Assembly: GCA_019828545.1 (NCBI GenBank) | Contig: JACVRA010000210.1 | Span: 62,531-126,530, forward strand | DNA: 64,000 nucleotides | Origin: Paracamarosporium sp. OC-R06-R3 | Lineage: Eukaryota; Ascomycota; Dothideomycetes; Pleosporales; Didymosphaeriaceae | Reading direction: 5' to 3' | Notes under the pieces: model-generated | What the model saw: only the letters and a program-made list of their open reading frames with translations | Databases searched by the model: none | What the model was told of the DNA's origin: nothing | Shown here: piece after piece, positions 33,046-45,600 of the stretch | Layout: every line of letters starts with the position of its first letter | Numbering within the stretch: position 1 is the first letter of the stretch | Made by a program: the position numbers and the translations under genes

Positions 33046-34364
33046 TCATATCCGACTGCGAATGGTCTGGACGATGTCTCGCAAGCCGTGTAAGCGTGCG
33101 TCTTTCGTCTCGCCGAGGTACAGTGATGCCACGGGCCAAGCATGAATGCCTCCTGGCTGTTCGTATTGGTCGACTGTAGTGCCAGTTTTCCTAAGTAATG
33201 AGATGAGCGCTCGGGTCTCAGGCCCAAGGACCTCTTCGGAGCCATATAGGAAGTACCATCCTCTTTCTGGGCTTGCTGCTATCCACTTCTTCAGGTCTTT
33301 GCAATTGCCCGGCGACACCAGAGGGTCATCGGAGGGTACCTTGGGTCCGATGTACTGGCGGCCGTAGAGTTCTAGGCTGGTAGCGTTGAGATAGTCACTT
33401 GGCGTGTTGCGGTTGTTCTTTGATATTATAGTTACCCATGGCGAGATCATGACGGCTAACCCAGGACGCTGATGGCGTAACTCGGGATGATCTGTCATGT
33501 ATAGGAGGAAACTGAGCATGAGTGTGGCTCCAGCAGAATCACCGCTGACACATATCCGAGTGTGGTCTCGCGCAATGGATAGAACGTATTCGTACCCAGC
33601 AAGGGTTTCCTGCAGCTGTGCGGGGTAGACAGCATCTGGAACAAGCGTGTATTCCAAAGCAAAGAGGGCTGGGTTTCTGTAGCCAGCTTCTTTCAATAAC
33701 GTGACCCATGCGAGAAGGAATTCCATGTAGAAGAAACCTGAACCCATGGCGAAACCCCCACCTATTTTGAGTCAGTCTCACGGATACCAAGCAATTAGAG
33801 GGATGGCGGACCATGGCAATAATAGACAATGATGTCTGGTTGCTCCTGCTGATTGTGGGTGATCCATATACCTTTGAGACCGGGCTTTGACGATCAGTGG
33901 AGAACATGCTCAATGCAGCGATGGATCTTACCCTGTTGATTACATTCCACCGCAAGGGTGAAGTTACAATGCCATGCCGTAACATTCGAAATCTCAAGAA
34001 AGGTAGAGAAACGCCTTTTGAGAAGAAAACGCGCCCTAGAAATGCTGGCATAAAGGCAAATGCATATCTAACGCATCGAATGACAAAGTCCTGGAAGGGA
34101 GTAGCGCGTTGCACGAATGGACTGCGGTATTCATACGGCGTGAAATATCTTTCCTTGATGAACTGGTAGGGCAAAATAAAAACTTGTAGGGCTGTGAATA
34201 TAAATATTCTGAGTTGAGATGAATGCTAAGGACTTACTTAGTGAAGGCAGGGCACCAAGTAGCCATGTTGCGGTGCGGATCAACCCAACATGTATCAGCA
34301 GCTGCGGCACTAGGAAAATCAAAAAGACGATGCAGTCTAGGTAGGAGATCTGGCTCAGAATCAT
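33046..34364 (-). CDS. alpha/beta hydrolase (steryl acetyl hydrolase/HSL-like)
   Basis: Four exons (34364-34238, 34191-33932, 33884-33812, 33761-33046) encode 391 residues with all phases matching. The N-terminus is a hydrophobic anchor (DCIVFLIFLVPQLLIHVG). The oxyanion-hole motif HGGGF is split by an intron in YYCHGGGFAMGS. The nucleophile elbow is GDSAG, and the final histidine lies in GGIHAWP. This motif set, with a membrane anchor, fits the hormone-sensitive-lipase/Say1 group that deacetylates sterols and other esters at the ER. The actual substrate is unknown; carboxylesterase activity on xenobiotics is an alternative. All catalytic residues are present. It is divergent from the RING protein gene. 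Confidence 0.87.
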
Positions 34365-34801
34365 GATTGGAGTCCTAAAGAGAGGAGAAACGCATGCGAA
34401 GATGGAAGCAGAGCCACCATTTGTTGGGCAACAGTGGACACCATACCTGCATCCACAGCCCGTGATGACGCGCTGAAGCCGTGGAGGGCTTAGCGCGCTT
34501 CTGCGGCGCGAGAGACTCACGTGAGCATGCGGCCGTCGCGCTTTCCTTGGCGAGGTAAGTTTTCCAAGCCCTCACCCGTGACAGCAACTGCACCTGCGCC
34601 CGCAATCAACACCGCCAACGCCGAATCACGCCTTGCGCGCGCCCTTTTTTGCCATCTTGCGACTTGTACCGGTTTCCACGCTGATTGCCTTACCGATTGA
34701 ATCCGGCCAGCGGATGCGATCGCTTGGAGTGTAACTGCAGGTGCTGTAGCCTTGCGCTCGCTCTCTGCGGCGACCTGGGACCCGGCACCCGGAACCTCAC
34801 C
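34365..34801. promoter_or_regulatory. divergent promoter, hydrolase / RING protein
   Basis: A 437-base region between head-to-head starts; GC-rich toward the RING gene. No specific site can be proved. Confidence 0.45.
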
Positions 34802-37800
34802 ATGGCGAGCTCCGCCACAGACCCCAAGCTGGCTCCGCTCGCCGATGAGCTCAAGGAGTTCGCGCTGTATGTTACTCTCTCTCACAGACGCTTGTTGTCC
34901 CGGTCGCTGATCAGTCGCAGTACGCTTGACCGAGGTGCTTTCCCCAAGGGCTTCTTTTGCTCTCTCTGCGACCAGCTCGCCTTCGATTCGTACAAGCTCT
35001 TGTGCTGCAACAAGGTCATTTGCGCGTCCTGTATGTGCTCTCCGGCTTGGTGCACATAGAAAGTTACTAATCCTCGTCCCAGGCCAGTCGAAGCTCGAGT
35101 TTCCTACAACATGTCCGTCATGCGATCATTCTCCCGTGGAGGTTGACTCGTGCCCTCCGAACAAGGCGCTCCGAAACACTATGCGAATCTGGTTGCAGAA
35201 GCAAAAGAAGAAAGAGGAGAACAAGGCGGCATCGGAAGCCGCGACACCTACGGTGGAACCTACGCCAGCACCGGCTGAGGTGCAACCCCCATCCGATGCT
35301 GCAGAGAAGCCCGTTGAAAGCATCGAGGATGCGCCACGAACAGAAGATCGTATTCGGGACCAGAGCGTGGCAGACAGTGTCGCTGGAGACAATCCTCAGC
35401 CTGCTTCTGCTGCACCACAGCGAGAAGAGGTAAGCTTCCCGGCGGCTGCATACGAGATGTAGTAATTTGAAAGAGCTCAGGTCTAACGTTGGATAGGAAT
35501 CTACGGCCGCTCCGGATGAAGCACAGCGAGAAGGTAGCCAGGATGCGAACGAGGTGAAAGCTGAGAACCAGAGTGCCGAGTCTGCAGAAGGCCAGGACAA
35601 CGGTCAAAATTCGAGTGGTCCTAATGGCCCCATGATGAACAACGCCATGATGAACGCAAATGGAATGCCCAATCAATTTGGCTTTGGCTATAATTCCGGC
35701 CAAGGAAATTTTGGCATGGGCATGGGCCCGATGAACAACATGCCTAACATGATGAACCCCGGCTGGAATAACATGGGTATGACCTCCACTCCCTCAAGAC
35801 ATGACTCAAAGGCTAATGGCCGGCCAGGCTTTGGCATGAACAACATGAATGGCATGAACGGCATGTTCGGCTTTGGTGGAAACATGGGCATGGGCATGAA
35901 CGACATGTCCATGAATTATGGTGGCGGTTTTGGAAACGGGTGGAATGGCATGGGCGGCGGCGGCTATGGATTCAATGGCTACAACCAAATGGGTGGATAT
36001 AATCAATCTGGAGCCTATCCCGAGATGATGAACCAATACCCCAAGAATCATATGTCAAACACAAATCGTTTCCAAGGCAATGGCCCGGGGAACTTCTCCC
36101 AGCAGCGAAACAACAGGAACGGAAGTTTTGGCGGTGGTCACGGTCAAGGTGCTGGCATGCAGCACAACAGCCGCCCCGGCAGTCGAACCGGTCCCAACAA
36201 CGTACGTCGATTTTCACGTTCGAGGTTGCCGAAGCTCCTGAAGGCATCTCATTCATCTGAATCTCCCCCTCCAAACACAACAACTGACAAGATCGTTTCT
36301 GAACAGCGCGATGGCGAGTCGCCTGCAGAAGCTGTTGACCCTGCCAATGACAATCAAGGTAAAGATGAGCAGGCCTCTGCATCTGCGGAACCCGATCAAG
36401 AAGGTAAGACAGGGACCTCTGCTGCTGAAGCAGATAGTACTGCAGAACCTGCAGCAGCTGAAGGCGCTGCCTCCGAGAACGCGCCAAAGGCGACGGAAGA
36501 TGTGGCAGGGACCGAAGCAGACCAATCAGCAACTCTTAATCAGATACAGACTGTTGATTCTGTGGAGATGGATAACCAAGGTTTCAACCCCAGCATGATG
36601 GGGGGTAACATGCAATTCCCTCAAATGATGAATTCGTTCAATTCGAATCAGATGAATGGCGCATACAATCACAACATGGGCAACATGGGCAACATGGGTT
36701 ACCATAACAACAACAACAACAACAACAACAACAACTTTGGCCCTCGAGGAGGCTTTAACAATGCATATGGTGCGGCGACTGTCCTCACAGGCGAGCCGCG
36801 TGGAGTGGGCGTGGCAGGCGCTCCCACAGGTCCGCGAGCGATGCGTGAGGGGCGTCCAAACACCGGATTCTCCAGTCGAGCGAACAATGTCCGTCACAAT
36901 CCACCCCCTTCTACAACTCCTGCGGCCGCGGCGCCACCAGGAAGCCGCAGTCCATCCCGGCGAGTCCGATCGTAGGTGTCATTTCCTGCTTAAACTCAAT
37001 CATGTAATGCTTACATTTCCTAGTCGATCGCCCGTACGGGATGAAAGCCTCCGTACGAAAGACAAGTCGCCGTCGCGCTCCCGTGCAGGGTCACAAGCCA
37101 GAGCTGCAGCCCAAGACGAGCGTCGTGAGCGATCACGTTCCGCTGATACCGAGCGGCGGGAAGACCGTGCGCGTTCTGTGACACCACAGGCAGAGCACGA
37201 TGCCGAATACGAGTATCGGAAAGAAAAACGCCGGCATCGCTCTTCCCGATATGACGACCAGGACGAGCGAGAGGAGCGGGATGACTACGATGACCGTGGC
37301 CGCGATGATCGTGATTCGAGAGGTTCTAAAGGTGATCGGACCCGCAGTGCTTCTGCCGACTCCAAGTATCGCAGCCGTCGTGAGAAAGATAAATCAAGAT
37401 CTTCCCGCTCACACCGAGATCGTAGCCGCGAGCACAGGCGCCGTCATCGCTCGCGCTCTTACACGCCTATCGTGGAAGGGAACGAAGATTATGCTAATGA
37501 CAACGAGTCGAGTTCTCGTCGCAGAGACAGAAGTGACAGAGACAAAGACCGCGATAAATATCGCGAACGGTCGCGAGATCGAGACCGCGACCGCGACCGC
37601 AAGGACAGGAAGGATCGGGATTATGAGCGTGACTATGACGACGAGAAGTACCGCTCTCGCGACAAGGACAAGGAGCGTCGTCGTCGCCGTGACCGAGAAG
37701 CCGAGGAAGAGGAACGCGAATACTCAGACGACAAATACCGCTCGTCACGCCGGAGTCGCAAAGATCGCGACCGTGACCGCGACCGCGATCGTGACTACGA

Positions 37801-38440
37801 AAAGGAACCATCCACCCGCATCACTTCCCCACCAGTCAACGCACCTACCGGTCCATCAGCAGATAACTTCTCTATTCGCGGAGCAAGTAAACCCAAACCT
37901 TCGAAGCCCATGCCGCCCCCGCAACCCCCGACCGGACCTCGCGCCTTCATGCCGCCTAAGGGCCCGGCAGCAGACCGCGACCGCCGGCACAGCAGGAAAG
38001 GCAGCGTCAGTTCGTCCGTCCCGTCGACGCCCACGGAATCAGCACCGCAAGACCACTACGCCGCGGAGCGGGAAAAGAACGCGCGCGCACGAGACATGCA
38101 CGAACGCGGCGCTCCTGAGCGTCCCGAATCCCGCTCGCTGCACACCCGCATCTCGTCTTCTCACCACTCGTCTCGGCCTTCGCTGTCTTCTAAGCGCTCT
38201 CGCGACGACTACGACGACGATGACAGGGAGAGTCGGAGTGGGATCCCTACCGGGCCGGCGGGCCACGGTAGTAAGAGGAGGAAGAGCGGTGGCGAGGGAG
38301 GCACGGATCTTGCGAGCGTGCTGGCGAAGGGGCTGAGGAAGAAGGCGGGTGCGCCGAGGAGAGGCGGAGTCAAGAATGAGGGGGATGTGGAACGCGAGTT
38401 GGAGCGTGTGGAGAGGGAGAGGGACGGCAGGCGGTGGTAA
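34802..38440 (+). CDS. RING-finger protein with Met/Asn/Gly-rich centre and RS-rich tail (Mpe1/RBBP6-like)
   Basis: Five exons (34802-34866, 34921-35030, 35083-35429, 35497-36971, 37024-38440) encode 1137 residues. A C4C4-type RING-like domain lies near residues 35-72 (Cys 35, 38, 50/51, 56, 59, 69, 72) and is followed by PPNKALRNTM, the pattern after the RING of Mpe1/RBBP6 pre-mRNA 3'-end processing factors. The N-terminal DWNN domain and zinc knuckle of canonical Mpe1 are absent, so the assignment is partial. The middle is Met/Asn/Gly-rich low complexity with a run of 10 Asn. The last 470 residues are an RS/RD/RE domain typical of splicing and mRNA-processing proteins. A likely role is a nuclear ubiquitin-ligase or RNA-processing factor. 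A 105-base segment (36202-36306) with GTACGT, CTGAC and CAG signals may be a further intron; it is in frame either way, and removing it gives 1102 residues. Confidence 0.82.
36706..36735 (+). repeat. (AAC)10 microsatellite coding for poly-Asn
   Basis: Ten perfect AAC units in frame inside the RING/RS protein. Length polymorphism between strains is likely. Confidence 0.95.
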
Positions 38441-39109
38441 GGACATGCCTATGCGTTTGGCGACTTCGGTGCGGATCTCTGTCGGGTATGGGAGTTGGAT
38501 GGGTGTGCTTTGCTGGGGTTTGGAGGCCTTCGTGGGATCAAAAAGTTTTTTCGGACATCTGCAGGGAGAGATTGCGGTTTCGGAGGTGGTTTTTCAGCCG
38601 TGGAGCTGGGTGGAAGGCCTGCACCCGGCTTTCAACTCGACATTCACCGACTCCATATCTACAAGGCCCACGACGGAGACGGATCGCCATCTCGCACGGC
38701 CTACGGCGGACCTTTTTCGCCAGCCTCGAAACCAGCTGGTTCTCGTCGACATTGCATTGGCACCGGGCTTATGGATGGTGGCTTTCTGCTGCACGCTTCT
38801 TGTACTATACCCTTCCCTCTTCCCTAGCACTACGGGTATGTATGTGTGTGATGAGGGATGTTATAGCGTAGATGAGATGAGATGAGATAAGATTAAGTAA
38901 AGTACGATGAATAATAAAAGTTTTAGGTATCACCTGGGCGGGGAGTGAGTGAGGGGTGTGGTGATGGTGTGGACGGGTGGTTGGATGTTGGTGTGGTATT
39001 TGTTTATTGGATTCGTTGCTACGGTGCGGATGGCTTGATATCGGTTTATGTCTTCCGCATATCTCTCTTTTAGACTGTACGATGCCCCTACACCACAAAC
39101 CTAGCATCT
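38441..39109. other. intergenic between convergent genes
   Basis: The 3' flanks of the RS protein and P5CR. A short tandem gatga repeat lies at about 38870-38888. Long open frames here are due to GC content and lack family features. Confidence 0.45.
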
Positions 39110-40268
39110 CTAATGCCTCGTACCATTCACGTTCTTCACGCCCTGCCCCAGCTGGCTCGCCACACACGTCGCTTCCCGCACAGCCCTCGAGAACGCACCC
39201 CTCACGCCGCCCTCCTCGAGCGCAAGCAGCCCGCCAATCGTGCACCCCCCAGGCGTGCTGACCTTGTCCCGCAGAATAGCAGGGTGCTCGCCGCCCTCGA
39301 GCACCAACCCCGTCGTCCCACGCATCGTCTGCGCAGCCATGAGCTGAGCGTCTGCCCTTGGCAAGCCCATAGCTACACCCGCGTCCGCGGCAGCCTCCAG
39401 CACGAGCGCGAAGAACGCAGGCCCGGAGCCGCAGAGTGCGGTCGAGATGTCCATGAGAGCGGGCGGCAGCGTAACGACGCGGCCTATGCTGGAGAAAATG
39501 AATTCCACGAGGGCATGTTGTTCAGGTTTGAGCGGCGGTGTGCTCGTCTGAATAACAGACATGCTCTCCCTTACGAACGACGCAGTATTCGGCATGACGC
39601 GGACAACGCGGCACGCATCCTCCGGCGCACCCTCCGGATACAAGAACCCCTCGATCTGCTCCTGCGTTACGCCGGCCAAAATGCTAACCAGGACCTTCCC
39701 AGCAAGCGCCTCCCGGACGCCCTTTTCGCCGAGGATATCTTTGAAGATGTGCGGCTTGCAGGAGAGCAGGATTATGTCGCCGCCCTGGATGCCCTCGAGG
39801 TTCTTGTTCGTGAGTGTGGTCAGTGGGAAGGAGTAGTGGCCAAGCGCGGCTTTTACTTTGTCCTCGGCGGGCGCCCAGGCGTCGCAGGCGATGAAGTTTT
39901 GCAGGTTGGGCGTGTCTTTGGGGGTGTCGGTGAGGGCGGCGCGGGTCTTTGCTGAGGCGAGAGACGACATTACGCCGCCCATTATGGCGATGCCCATTGT
40001 GCCTGGGGGTGAGGGTTAGTATGACTGGTTGAAAAGGCGGGGTTGTATTGGGTTGGTGTTGGGTTTGGAGTCGTGGAGTGGAGTGAGGTATGAGAGAGGA
40101 CATCCTGGAATATGAGTTCTAAGGGGTGTGTAAAGAGGGAAGATGTTGTCTTGATTCTGAATCTCTCGTATGCCGCTTCGTGCGGGGTTTCATCTGGGGA
40201 GTGGATAGGTACGTACCGGAGCCGAGCACGGTCAATGTTAGACCCTTGGGGTCCTGGGAGGCAGCCAT
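39110..40268 (-). CDS. PRO3: pyrroline-5-carboxylate reductase
   Basis: Two exons (40268-40217, 40002-39110) encode 314 residues; the 214-base intron splits the Rossmann loop LGSGTMG. The protein reduces 1-pyrroline-5-carboxylate to L-proline with NAD(P)H, the last step of proline synthesis. Family marks: the N-terminal TVLGSGTMGIAIMGG, VRVMPNTASFV, ALCGSGPAFF, and the C-terminal signature STPGGCTIGGLLALEEGGVRG. Length is close to fungal Pro3. The gene is divergent from CTK3 with 362 bases between the starts. The intron is longer than others here, but no alternative junction keeps the frame so well. Confidence 0.93.
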
Positions 40269-40630
40269 GGTGTTTTGGGTATCTGAATGGCAGAGAAAAG
40301 TGTTGTTGACAGAGAGTTCAAGGAGGACCAGCGGTTCATAATTGTCCAACATCCCGCTTTCGGATGGTCCGTGCGCGCGCATGGCTAGACGCGGTTCCTG
40401 GAGTCGCGCTACTTCGCACATGTGAAGTTCCCACTCGGCTTCTCGACTTGGAGACCAATAGGCTAGCATATGCAGCTACACCCACGAAACAGCACCCAGC
40501 TCGTCTCCCAAAGAGCACGGAACATCGTAACGGCCGACTATACGTCAGACCAACCACCCAACCTCACCATCTGAAGCTCCGCCGCATCAACCTACTCATC
40601 CCAACCCACCACACACGACGACCCCCCACA
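40269..40630. promoter_or_regulatory. divergent promoter, P5CR / CTK3
   Basis: A 362-base region shared by the head-to-head starts. No clear TATA box. No further sites were assigned. Confidence 0.5.
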
Positions 40631-41323
40631 ATGGACCCCTTCGAAGTCCGCATCCGCTTCACCTCGCACCTCACGCACCTCACGGCCTCGCACACAACAC
40701 ACCAACGCGCCGCCATCTTCGCGCTGAAAAACCGCTCCATGGACGAAGACCTGCACTCGTGCATCCTGGAACAACTCGAAACCTCCTCCCTCAACACACG
40801 CGCAAACATAATGTACTTCATCGAAACACTCACCTCGCTCGCCAAGCAGGAAAACGCGCTGGAATTCGTGCGCATGATGCAGCGCGACATCCTGCGGGTG
40901 GTAGACGCGGTGGTCCCGGGGGACGGCAGCGGCGCGGCGAATGTGCGTGTTGTGCGGAAAGTGCTGGCTGGGCTGGGGGAGCGCGGGGTGCTGATGAAAG
41001 ACACGGTGTCTGAGCTTGAGGATATTCTGCGGGAGAGGGAGCGCGAGGGGGGAGAGGGCAATTTGTTTAATGGGGGGGTGGGCGCAGAGGTGGATACGCC
41101 CGGGAAGAGGAATGGGAGGCTGGATAAGAGGCAGATTGAGCAGCGGATTGAGGAGGATCGCGAGAGGCATAAGAGGGCGAGGGAGAGTATTTGGGCGGTG
41201 CCTGGCGAGGGGGAGGCCGAGATGGAGAGGCTGTGGGAGGAGGCGAGTGAGATTGGGGAGGATGATTGGGTTAATGCGATGGAGGATGTGCAGGAGAGGA
41301 GGGAGGCTATTGCGTTTGGGTAG
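40631..41323 (+). CDS. CTK3: CTD kinase I gamma subunit (Ctk3)
   Basis: An intronless frame of 230 residues starting MDPFEVRIRFTSHLTHL. The N-terminal part is the CID-like domain of Ctk3, with the characteristic SMDEDLHSCILEQLE and NTRANIMYFIETL segments. The C-terminus is a charged helix (EQRIEEDRERHKRARESIW) with an acidic end, as in homologues. Ctk3 forms the CTDK-I complex with the kinase Ctk1 and cyclin Ctk2, and phosphorylates Ser2 of the RNA polymerase II CTD during elongation in the nucleus. The frame extends upstream without a better ATG, and the chosen start matches family N-termini. Confidence 0.92.
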   Translation: MDPFEVRIRFTSHLTHLTASHTTHQRAAIFALKNRSMDEDLHSCILEQLETSSLNTRANIMYFIETLTSLAKQENALEFVRMMQRDILRVVDAVVPGDGSGAANVRVVRKVLAGLGERGVLMKDTVSELEDILREREREGGEGNLFNGGVGAEVDTPGKRNGRLDKRQIEQRIEEDRERHKRARESIWAVPGEGEAEMERLWEEASEIGEDDWVNAMEDVQERREAIAFG

Positions 41324-41696
41324 GGGATGGGTATGGTTGTGGTGGAGGAGCCGGGACGAGAGAGGGGGAAGTGTGTGTGCTTCGAGGATGCGTGGATAGG
41401 TCATGTGAGTCTGAAAGGTTGGATGGGTTGCTGGCTGGGTTCGAGCATGGGTAGGCGTTTGGGCGCTTTGCGTGGGAGATACCATACCGTGGGCATTGTT
41501 TGGAGTTTGTCCTTTGTTGCATATGATTCGATTACAGCCAACTTGATCCTTTCAAATGTTACATATCTGTACATGCGCAAATGCCGGTGAGTGATATAGT
41601 ACATCTCGTGCATCCCTCCCTCCTTTCAATGCGTAGTGCAATCCTCGGGATAGCTTCCACCCAGCCTTCCTCCCTCCTCGCCCACACACCGCTCCT
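41324..41696. other. intergenic between convergent genes
   Basis: The 3' flanks of CTK3 and bL12m. No feature was recognised. Confidence 0.45.
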
Positions 41697-42377
41697 TTAC
41701 TCCATAACAACAGTCGCACCCAGCGCCTTCAACGTCTCGACAATCTTCTCCGCATCCTCCTTCGGCACGCCCTCCTTCATCGTCTTGGGCACGCTCTCAA
41801 CAAACTTCTTGCTGTCTACCAGCGACAGGCCGAGCATGGCCTTGATCTCCTTGATGACCTTGGGCTTGGACGCGGCATCGAACTTCTCGAGTTTGAGGTT
41901 GAAAAGCGACTTCTCGGCGGCGGCGGGCGCGGCTTCTTCCTCCTCGACAGGGGCGGCGGCAGCGGGTCCTGCACCGCCGGGGCCGGCAACGAAGCCGCCC
42001 ATGGGCATGTCGGGGATGTTTAGGCGGGTCTGTGGGTAGGCGTGTTAGCAGGTGTTGCATAGGCAAGATTGACTTTAGAGTAACATCGGAAGGCTTCTGG
42101 CTGGGGTCGCGTGAAGAGCGCCCAATGCTGCTTAAAGACGGGAACCTCGTACCTTCAGCGTGGACACCAAATCCGCCGTCTCCAACAACGTCAATTGGCT
42201 GATCTGATCCACGATGGTGGCAATCTTAGGGTTCGTAGGCGCCGCCGCAGCATCGGTCGACTGCCATCTTTGTGCTATCCTCTGGTGTGCGAAGGCGGCT
42301 GTGGGGCGGAGGAACGAGGAGCTGGGCTTTGCGGAGCAGACGCAGCGCCTGAGGGCGCGAGATGCTGGAGCGGACAT
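41697..42377 (-). CDS. MNP1: mitochondrial ribosomal protein bL12m
   Basis: Two exons (42377-42153, 42029-41697) encode 185 residues; the 123-base intron (GTACGA to CAG) falls between VSTLK and TRLNIPDMP. The first 40 or so residues are an Arg/Ser/Ala-rich mitochondrial targeting sequence ending near RWQSTDA. The L7/L12 N-terminal dimerisation helix (DQISQLTLLETADLVSTLK), an Ala/Glu hinge and the C-terminal domain (KLEKFDAASKPKVIKEIKAM and EDAEKIVETLKALGA) follow. The protein forms the ribosomal stalk that recruits translation factors in mitochondria. It is divergent from the midasin gene, 291 bases apart. Confidence 0.95.
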
Positions 42378-42668
42378 GGCGACGGGGACGGGGTCTTTCG
42401 TTGATGAATGGGACGTTGCAGCAGCTCGAGAGAGTTCGCGAGATTTTGCGGAGCGGAGAGTCGCGAATGGGGACTAGCGGCTTGGCGCGAAAGTCCAACG
42501 CCTGCAACTTTTTTGATGCGCGCGCCGAGTTTCTGCATCGTCCGGTCCGCGAGGATTTCACGGGTCTGGGACGGGATAACGACGTGCTGCTGGTCCTGGA
42601 GTTGTACTCTACGCTGAAAAAGAAAAGTATGGGAAGCCCGTTCGAAATTTTTACCACGATATCACGAA
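42378..42668. promoter_or_regulatory. divergent promoter, bL12m / midasin
   Basis: A short 291-base region feeding a mitochondrial ribosomal protein on one side and a ribosome-assembly ATPase on the other. The pairing hints at co-regulation (inference). No specific motif was identified. Confidence 0.5.
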
Positions 42669-45600
42669 ATGGACGACGATATGCAGGCCGGTAAAACGGT
42701 CGATTTTGAGCGGCTTGCCCGAAAGTCGCTCATTCCGGGACGCACAGATGATGTCTTTGTCCAGTTTGAGTTTTTGTTCGTCGAAGTTTGCACCAGGTGG
42801 ATGAGTGCAGAGGTCACGCCTGAACTGGAACTTGCCGCTTTTGGAAGAATATTACCGCTCGCACCGCACCTGGCTGAGCATGCGGAGCGCCTTGCTGCGT
42901 CGCCTCAGGTGTCGTTCCTCGGGGCTCGTCAGGCGGGGATCAAGAGACGAGATGTCGGAGACGTATCCGAGCAAGAGTTATGCCAGGCGTTGTTGGGATG
43001 GTTCCGACTTATGAGCTTCGATTGCCGGAATTTTGCAAAGTATATGCGGCCGGCTGTAGTGGAGCAGCTTTTCCAGCACCCGAATCGAGTTGTGCGGTAT
43101 CTGGCCGTAAGGAACTTTTGCCTGTATGTCCATGCGGCGGACTACGCAACGGAAGAGATGATCAAGAGAGTGGTTGGGGGAGATGAGGTCGAGGGCGAGT
43201 GGGAAAGGCAAACGATCGACTACAGATTCTTGTCGTTGTGGGAAGAGAAGAGGTGGAAAGAGCTCCAGACGAGATTACAGCAAAGCCCGTCGTCAGAGGC
43301 GCAACATGTCTCGCCATCGTTATATCGACAGCTTTCTCCGTACACTGTCAACGTCAGCGGAGTGCTTTTACCACGCCTGGATGGAGCTCCGTCGAAAGAG
43401 AGGCCACTGGAACTCTTTTCAACGCCTACCACGGAATCTAACCTGCAGAACATTGCTCGTGGTTTGCTAGGCTCAAGCCCACTTCTGCTCACTGGCCTCG
43501 CCGGATCTGGAAAGACGCTACTCACACGGTATCTGGCATGGCAACTGAACAAGTTGGATACCATGGTCACTCTCCATTTGAACGAGCAGAGCGACGCGAA
43601 GTTGCTTGTGGGAATGTACGCGACTGGGGCGAAGCCTGGAACATTTAGCTGGCGTCCTGGTGTGCTCACGACAGCCGTCAGAGAAGGTCGATGGATCTTC
43701 ATTGAAGATCTTGATCGAGCGCCGAATGAGGTCATCAGCACCTTGCTCCCTCTCATTGAGCGCGGAGAGCTGCTCATTCCTAGCAGAGGAGAGACAGTTC
43801 GAGCTGCGAGAGGCTTCCGAATTATTGCCACCATGCGCAGCACGCTCAATCCCCGAGGTCAAGAGATCATACCACGCCAGAACATGATCGGGCACCGCTT
43901 CTGGAAGTCCATTACAGTCGGTATGCCAGGACTGGACGAGTTCGAGAAGATTGTTTCAGATAAATACCCAGTGCTTGGAAAGCACGTGGCAGGCATTATG
44001 CGAGTCTATGCTCGTCTGCTTGAGCTGTATTCAGACGCCAAATTCTCATCCGAAAATGGCACGTCGTTGCGAGCACTTACGCCGCGGGATCTACTGAAAT
44101 GGTGCGATCGCATTGCCGTGCTGTTGGCACAATCTGCTTCTTTCAATGTGGCCCAAATGGACGATATCTTCATGGAGGCATTTGACTGTTTTGCAGGCAG
44201 CTTGCGAAGCGAACAAGCTCGAGCACGAGTCATGGCATGCGTGGCCGAAGAGCTTCATATCGATCCTCAGCGGCGAGACCATCTCCTCCAGAACCGAGAA
44301 GTAAAGCTTGAAGCTCCTCCTAAGAGCACCTCTTCTGGTGCTATAAGGATAGGCAGAACGAGGTTGTCGAGGCACAAGGTTTCGAAGCGCACTACTACGA
44401 GCAGACCCTTTTCCACGAATGGCTACACTTTACGTTTGCTGGAGAAGATTGCGGTAGCCGTGGATCGCCAGGAACCCTTGCTCCTTGTAGGAGAAACGGG
44501 TACCGGAAAGACCACCTGTATTCAGTATCTAGCTGAGCAGCTTGGAAGAAAGCTAGTTGCGTTCAACTTGTCGCAACAGAGCGAAAGCGGAGATCTGTTG
44601 GGTGGTTACAAGCCCGTCAATGTTCGCAGCCTCGTCATTCCTATGAAGGACGAGTTCGATATCCTTTTCGACACGACATTTTCGCGAAAGAAAAACCAGC
44701 GCTTTATCGAGATGCTCGGAAAACGTGTCGCAAAGGGAAACTGGAAAGGTGTCTGCGGGCTCTGGCGGGAGGCATTGAAGATGGTGGATGCTGCACGCAA
44801 AGCACACGAATCGCAGGCTTCGTCACCGGATCCCGATGGCGGCCAGCCCAAGAAGAAGCGCAAAGTCGATTCGCTGCCAGCTACCTTCCTTGGGTCACGG
44901 TGGGATAAGTTCGCCACCGATTTGCATGATCTCGAGGCACAGCTTGCAAACGGCTCCGAAGCATTTGCATTCTCATTCCTTGAGGGCAACATTGTAAAGG
45001 CTGTCAGAAATGGCGACTGGGTCTTGCTCGATGAGATCAACTTGGCATCCTCGGACACGCTTGAGGCGCTTGCAGATCTTCTAGGCGGAGGACCAGATGG
45101 TGCACCATCCATCTTACTCACGGAAACGGGCAACGTAGAGCGAGTGGTCGCTCACCCGGATTTTAGAGTCTTCGCAGCTATGAACCCGGCAACTGATGTC
45201 GGTAAGAAAGACCTGCCTCCTGGCATCCGGTCACGATTCACCGAGCTGTATGTCGAGAGCCCTGATAGCGACAAGAAGAGCCTACAGAACATTGTGGAGA
45301 AGTACCTTGGAGGCGACACGGTGGACCCCACGATCGTTCGCGTAGCCTCCGACGTGACGAAACTCTACTTGAAGATTCAGGAGCTAGCCAGGGCGAACAT
45401 GCTGGTAGACGGTGCAGATCAGAAAGCTCATTTCAGTCTTCGAACCTTGACTAGAACGCTTTCATATGCTCGTGAGATTGCGCCACTGTGCACACTACGC
45501 CGCGCACTATTCGAAGGCTTCCACATGAGTTTCCTCACGTTTCTCGGCAAGGCATCGGAGGATATCGTCGCACCGCTTATCAAGGAGATCCTCTTTCCAC

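Noticed and set aside
37200..38336. 378-codon alternative frame within the RS region
   Set aside because: Repetitive Arg/Asp codons keep several frames open; only one frame joins to the upstream exons with matching phase.
39113..39955. 280-codon plus-strand frame opposite P5CR
   Set aside because: Shadow of a GC-rich real gene; it has no motifs, while the minus frame carries the full P5CR signature.
40592..41485. 297-codon minus-strand frame opposite CTK3
   Set aside because: Pro/His/Leu-rich shadow translation; the CTK3 frame has clear family sequence.
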